A stretch of DNA of 8,966 nucleotides from Planctomycetota bacterium (GTDB lineage: Bacteria; Planctomycetota; PUPC01; JABMSA01; JAUWKK01): positions 1-8,966 of the forward strand of contig JAUWKK010000094.1 in assembly GCA_030614245.1 (NCBI GenBank), in the 5' to 3' direction. This document shows, one piece after another, positions 6,512 through 8,966 of this stretch. A program made the position numbers and the translations under genes. Positions within the stretch are counted from its first letter, which is position 1, and each line of letters opens with the position of its first letter. Under the pieces are notes generated by a model that was not told where the DNA came from, ran no database searches, and was given only the letters and a program-made list of their open reading frames with translations.

Positions 6512-7465
6512 CTATCTTGTGCCCGCGCGTTTCGTTGCCCGTTGGCGTCGCACTTCCCCGACCAGATGCCCGCACGTCTCGGCGTTCACCGGGATATTCT
6601 CGTCCTTGCAGACCTTCGCCGCCTGGACGAGCCACTTGCAGTCATCCCTAGATGCCATCCCACCGTCGAGACAGAAACCCTGCTCGTCGAGCGGCCCCGG
6701 ATCGGTCACGTATGCATGACTGCGGAATATCTTACTGCCCTCTTCGGACAGCATGAACTCTTTGAGTTGTCGGGCAAGTTCGGGGTGCTTCGAGAACTTC
6801 AGCACGCCGACGGGCAGCCGCACGAGGCCGCGATATCGCGGCTCTATCGGTATGATCTCGATGTCGCGCAGATACAGAACGGCCGTGCTCGACCAGATGA
6901 GCGACGCGTCGACCTCGCGATGCTGGATGGCGCTCGCCGTCTCGGCGATGCACTTGGCCGATTGCACCTGGTTCTTCTTCACCTGCTCCCAGATGCCGGC
7001 TTTCCTGAATGTCTTCTCGTCCCAGATGCCGATCGCGCAAGCCTTGGGGTTCCCCAGGCCGACGCGTATCCCCGGCTTCGCGAAATCCTCGAGCTCTTGG
7101 ATATTCTTCGGATTGCCTCTCGGGGTGGCGATGACCACCATGAAATGCGCGGCTATGTCGGTCTTCGGGTCGTAGTCGGTGATGAAGCCCCGCTCGACCG
7201 CCTGCAGGAAATAGAACTCCTCGCCGGGCATGAAGAGATCGCCCTCGCGGGAACGCTCGAGATCGGCGATAAAGTAGCCCGAACCCTTGTACGCGAAGTT
7301 GAGCCTGGCGTTCGGGTGGCGCGCCAGGAAGACGTCTTTGATTTCGTTCAGCGAAGACCGCTGCCCAACGCCCGCGTGAAACAGCATCACGTTTCCGCTA
7401 TCACCGCATCCGGTGGCAGCGAGCATCAGGGCGGTGGCGAGGAAACAACTCAACGCTCTCAGCAT
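6512..7465 (-). CDS. modA: Molybdate/tungstate-type solute-binding lipoprotein (ModA family) with Cys-rich tail
   Basis: A 317-residue protein with a lipoprotein signal: hydrophobic stretch to LAATGC, lipid-anchored Cys at residue 20. The mature part follows the ModA/SBP_bac_11 fold: LFHAG (28-32), YKGSGYF (59-65, containing the Ser loop), EGDLFMPGEE (74-83), VGLGNPKACAIGIWDEKTFRKAGIW (135-159) and a late EEGSKIFRSHAY (241-252) where the family normally ends. Residues 255-317 are extra and carry Cys265, 276, 286 and 298, ending in a basic stretch. Binding oxyanions such as molybdate or tungstate is the family role; the exact ligand is not proven. The start is fixed by AGGAGGTGA, with seven bases between GGAGG and ATG 7465; an ATG at 7469 is out of frame and too close. 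It is first in the transporter operon, behind a sigma54 promoter. Confidence 0.8.
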   Translation of the reverse strand: MLRALSCFLATALMLAATGCGDSGNVMLFHAGVGQRSSLNEIKDVFLARHPNARLNFAYKGSGYFIADLERSREGDLFMPGEEFYFLQAVERGFITDYDPKTDIAAHFMVVIATPRGNPKNIQELEDFAKPGIRVGLGNPKACAIGIWDEKTFRKAGIWEQVKKNQVQSAKCIAETASAIQHREVDASLIWSSTAVLYLRDIEIIPIEPRYRGLVRLPVGVLKFSKHPELARQLKEFMLSEEGSKIFRSHAYVTDPGPLDEQGFCLDGGMASRDDCKWLVQAAKVCKDENIPVNAETCGHLVGEVRRQRATKRAGTR

Positions 7466-7550
7466 GCATTCACCTCCTCGTATATGCGCCGCAATCTAAC
7501 CGTCTATATGTAGCGTGAACTTGCGCCGCGGGAACACGGCGGGGGTTACG

Positions 7551-7583
7551 GCAGCTTCGTCCCCTTCGACCGAGGCAAGCTGC
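7551..7583 (-). other. 5'-end leader hairpin of the transporter mRNA
   Basis: GCAGCTT and AAGCTGC (7577-7583 and 7551-7557) are perfect 7-bp arms around a 19-nt loop that can pair further internally (CCTC with GGGG). If transcription starts near 7585, as the sigma54 element predicts, this hairpin forms at the very 5' end of the mRNA and could protect it. Folding is inferred only from complementarity. Confidence 0.4.
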
Positions 7584-7596
7584 GCTTGTGACAACC

Positions 7597-7611
7597 GCAA
7601 AGAGTGTGCCA
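7597..7611 (-). promoter_or_regulatory. Sigma54 (-24/-12) promoter of the transporter operon
   Basis: The minus strand reads TGGCACACTCTTTGC. This matches the sigma54 consensus TGGCAC-R-N4-TTGC at every fixed position, with the required ten bases between the GG and GC dinucleotides. The predicted start is about 7585, giving a leader of about 120 bases to the binding-protein ATG. Sigma54 promoters need an ATP-driven enhancer-binding protein; candidate binding sites lie upstream at 7729-7783. Confidence 0.75.
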
Positions 7612-7728
7612 CAGTGCGAATCTCTTCTGACGAAAGCCCTGCGAGATCAGATTGTAACTGCTTGTAAGACGGCCTCGTAAGTGCCTGTCATTTCAAGGGA
7701 ACAGCAGCATATCAAGCGTCGTGAGGTA

Positions 7729-7743
7729 GTGCCATTTTGGCAC
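7729..7743. promoter_or_regulatory. 15-bp palindrome, candidate enhancer site 1
   Basis: GTGCCATTTTGGCAC is a perfect 6-bp inverted repeat around three T/A bases. Its centre is about 151 bp upstream of the predicted sigma54 start. The CCA-N3-TGG core and 15-bp length resemble the NtrC site as I recall it (GCACCAWWWTGGTGC), with different outer bases. Confidence 0.6.
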
Positions 7744-7768
7744 GTGGGAGCGTTTCCGGTGGCCGGGC

Positions 7769-7783
7769 GTGCCATTCTGGCAC
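7769..7783. promoter_or_regulatory. 15-bp palindrome, candidate enhancer site 2
   Basis: GTGCCATTCTGGCAC has arms identical to site 1 and differs only in the three-base centre. It lies exactly 40 bp from site 1, about 191 bp upstream of the predicted start. Conserved arms with a changed centre are what selection on a dimer-binding site leaves behind. Confidence 0.6.
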
Positions 7784-7852
7784 TTGTCAGATGGCGAACC
7801 AGAATTCATTGATCAATAACCAGATTGCCTTGCTTTGGGGGGCACTGCGCCA

Positions 7853-8335
7853 TCAGCGCGAAGCCGCCAGGGCCAATGCTTTGCCGAACTCTCGCAACGC
7901 CGCACGGGCGTTTTCCGATGCCATCGGGCCTGTGATGACGCTGAACGGCACGCCGGCGCGGACGACGATGCCATCCCGAACGATTACGCCGCCCGCCCCA
8001 CGGAGGCTCTTCTCGATGGCGCGGACCGTTCGATGCCCACCGTAAGCGCAGTTGACGGCAAACGCCCCGACCTGCTTGCCCTCGAGGGTGGATGAGCCGA
8101 GCCGCCTCAGGATGGCGCGGACGGGCCCCGACAGGCCGCCTCCTATTGCCAGGGAACCGGCGTGGCACGGGCTGCCGACGGCTACGATGGCCACATCGGC
8201 GACGTCCCAGCTCTGCATGTCGCCGGCCGCCACGAGACGAGGCACGACCCCCTCGCTTTGCATTCCTTCTGCGATATCATCAGCGGCGCGCCGGGTGTGA
8301 CCCGTCCTTGTGTGGTATACGATTAAAGCGTTCAT
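7853..8335 (-). CDS. Flavodoxin-like protein
   Basis: A 160-residue soluble protein. The N-terminus ALIVYHTRTGHTRRAA (3-18) is a flavodoxin beta1 strand plus FMN phosphate loop (T9, T11, G12, T14). AIVAVGSPCHAGSL (49-62) and FAVNCAYGG (92-100) sit where flavodoxins place the two loops flanking the isoalloxazine ring. It probably binds FMN and acts as an electron carrier or a small NAD(P)H:quinone-type reductase; the partner is unknown. Length is normal for a short-chain flavodoxin. The start at 8335 directly follows the regulator's TGA, with AAGG eight bases upstream, so translation is likely coupled. An ATG at 8339 is out of frame. Confidence 0.8.
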   Translation of the reverse strand: MNALIVYHTRTGHTRRAADDIAEGMQSEGVVPRLVAAGDMQSWDVADVAIVAVGSPCHAGSLAIGGGLSGPVRAILRRLGSSTLEGKQVGAFAVNCAYGGHRTVRAIEKSLRGAGGVIVRDGIVVRAGVPFSVITGPMASENARAALREFGKALALAASR

Positions 8336-8701
8336 TCATGTTGCCTTTTTGTAATGTGATTGCCTGTGGATGCTGTGATACGGTCTGGTTGTAGGGGCGG
8401 TTAGCGAACCGCCCCCACGTCGGCCGCCCGTATCGAGTATTTCGCCGATGAGCTTTTTCCAGCGGGCCAGTGTTGTCTCGTTGACGGTGTAATGCACGTA
8501 GTAGCCCCGCTTGCTGGCCGTCACGAGTTCGGCGTCCCGCAGAATCCTAAGATGCTGCGATACAGCGGCGGGTGTTACGTGCAGACGACCGGCGATAGCA
8601 TTGACACAGAGCGCCCCGTCGATTAGCATAAGCACGATGCGCAAACGAGTCTCAACCGACAGCACCTTGCATATCCTGGCAAGTTTCCGGGCGTTGGGCA
8701 T
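8336..8701 (-). CDS. ArsR-family winged-helix transcriptional regulator
   Basis: A 121-residue regulator from ATG at 8701. KLARICKVLSVETRLRIVLML (6-26) and LCVNAIAGRLHVTPAAVSQHLRILRDAELV (31-60) give the ArsR core with recognition helix AAVSQHL, then the wing KRGYYVHYTVNE. Cys11 and Cys32 (LCV, the position used by metal-sensing ArsR proteins) are present, but the full CVC metal motif is not, so the signal sensed is unknown. The frame stays open upstream to 8788. That start is excluded because the promoter at 8730-8758 would begin transcription near 8723. ATG 8701 has GGAG six bases before it; ATG 8713 lacks a ribosome site. Residues from about 92 onward are a low-complexity tail, partly encoded by a palindromic repeat. 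Confidence 0.82.
   Translation of the reverse strand: MPNARKLARICKVLSVETRLRIVLMLIDGALCVNAIAGRLHVTPAAVSQHLRILRDAELVTASKRGYYVHYTVNETTLARWKKLIGEILDTGGRRGGGSLTAPTTRPYHSIHRQSHYKKAT
8391..8418. repeat. GC-rich palindromic repeat inside the regulator gene
   Basis: GTAGGGGCGGTT (8391-8402) and AACCGCCCCCAC (8407-8418) are 12-nt arms with one mismatch around AGCG. The element resembles short GGGGCGG-type palindromes found dispersed in several bacterial phyla (recollection). It is in frame with the regulator and encodes RGGGSLTAPT, extending the protein beyond the normal ArsR fold. Confidence 0.7.
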
Positions 8702-8729
8702 CAGCCGCTCCATTAAAGTGTCTGCATAA

Positions 8730-8758
8730 ATACTATCGCGGAGCCATGGCTTTGTCAA
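8730..8758 (-). promoter_or_regulatory. Sigma70-type promoter of the regulator-flavodoxin unit
   Basis: The minus strand has a perfect TTGACA (8758-8753), a 17-base spacer and TAGTAT (8735-8730, 4/6 match). The predicted start is near 8723, about 22 bases before the regulator ATG. The AT-rich stretch between the -10 box and the start codon would be a natural place for self-repression, but no clear operator is evident. Confidence 0.7.
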
Positions 8759-8791
8759 GCTGCAATGCGGGCGGGAGTATGACCCCAACTA

Positions 8792-8965
8792 ATGGGGTAT
8801 CTTGTGTGCCGCGAATGTGAGGATGTGTTTAATGCTCGGGCTGGCGAAGAATTGCTGGCCGTCAGGCGCGAATGCGCGCCTCAGCTTTCGGTACGCCCGG
8901 GAGGGGCCTTGTCTCTTCGCTGCGGAGCCGCTGAGAGCCGGGGGGCATATAGCCTGGGGCTTTGA
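8792..8965 (+). CDS. Uncertain 57-residue ORF with a CxxC start
   Basis: The only plus-strand candidate: ATG 8792 to TGA 8963-8965, starting MGYLVCRECEDVFNARAG with a CxxC pair, another Cys near residue 30 and LRCG later, loosely like a small zinc ribbon. No well-placed ribosome site is seen. The opposite strand is also open across this stretch (8789 to the right edge), and a hairpin AGGCGCG/CGCGCCT (8864-8870, 8875-8881) and ACCCCA/TGGGGT (8782-8787, 8793-8798) lie within or at its start. It may equally be part of a repeat. I cannot choose between strands. Confidence 0.22.
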   Translation: MGYLVCRECEDVFNARAGEELLAVRRECAPQLSVRPGGALSLRCGAAESRGAYSLGL

Positions 8966-8966
8966 G

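Larger units (their letters stand above)
7466..7852. other. Regulatory intergenic region upstream of the transporter operon
   Basis: 387 bases without a gene between the flavodoxin-like gene and the binding-protein gene. It contains a predicted sigma54 promoter, a leader hairpin, two matching 15-bp palindromes, and a 10-bp palindrome ATTGATCAAT (7808-7817) near the flavodoxin stop. A near-palindrome CTATATGTAG (7533-7542 approximately) lies in the leader close to the start codon and could be an operator; I found no clear match to the E. coli ModE box. No T-run terminator is visible for the flavodoxin gene. Confidence 0.6.

Noticed and set aside
6477..6635. N-terminal extension of the first permease (frame open to 6635)
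   Set aside because: It overlaps the 3' end of the binding-protein gene, is Gly/Arg-rich and not membrane-like. ATG 6476 has its own ribosome site and gives a normal permease N-terminus.
6542..7513. Long plus-strand ORF (323 codons) opposite the binding-protein gene
   Set aside because: It is the antisense shadow of a well-supported ModA-type gene, with no recognisable protein features.
7729..7783. The TGGCAC ends of the twin palindromes as extra sigma54 promoters
   Set aside because: In all four orientations the GC dinucleotide at the -12 position is missing or wrongly spaced.
8702..8788. N-terminal extension of the ArsR regulator (frame open to 8788)
   Set aside because: It lies upstream of, or across, the strong promoter at 8730-8758, so it would not be transcribed from it; ATG 8701 has a well-spaced GGAG.

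Overview
The window (about 8.97 kb, moderately GC-rich) reads as chromosome of a Gram-negative-type bacterium. It encodes an outer-membrane beta-barrel with a C-terminal Phe, a lipoprotein-type solute-binding protein and an F-type ATP synthase operon. Non-coding gaps contain short-unit tandem repeats folded into imperfect hairpins, a habit I associate with environmental lineages such as Planctomycetes-like or candidate-phylum bacteria. I cannot assign a phylum from this sequence alone. All convincing genes lie on the minus strand.

Region 1 (1-1632) is the 5' part of an atp operon, running off the left edge: atpZ-like, atpI-like, then atpB (subunit a, cut by the window edge). A plausible sigma70-type promoter lies upstream. 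Two tandem copies of an imperfect hairpin repeat sit between atpI and atpB and supply the atpB ribosome-binding site. Subunit a appears to carry an extra stretch of about 57 residues, hydrophobic in two segments, before the helix bearing its essential Arg.

Region 2 (1909-7611) is a transporter operon, in transcription order: ModA-type binding lipoprotein, two different ModB-type permeases, a ModC/WtpC-type ATPase, and an alginate-export-family outer-membrane porin. The likely cargo is molybdate or tungstate, but another oxyanion cannot be excluded. A textbook sigma54 promoter (TGGCAC-N5-TTGC) precedes the operon. Two identical-architecture 15-bp palindromes, 40 bp apart, lie about 150 and 190 bp upstream of the predicted start, where a sigma54 enhancer-binding protein would bind. 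Taken together the region looks like an activator-controlled anion uptake system with its own outer-membrane pore. The binding protein has an unusual 63-residue C-terminal tail with four cysteines.

Region 3 (7853-8758) is a two-gene unit: an ArsR-family regulator and a flavodoxin-like protein, abutting with no gap, driven by a strong TTGACA-N17-TAGTAT promoter. A GC-rich palindromic repeat lies inside the 3' end of the regulator gene and adds a tail to the protein.

Region 4 (8759-8966) has no secure gene. It holds small hairpins and several overlapping open frames.
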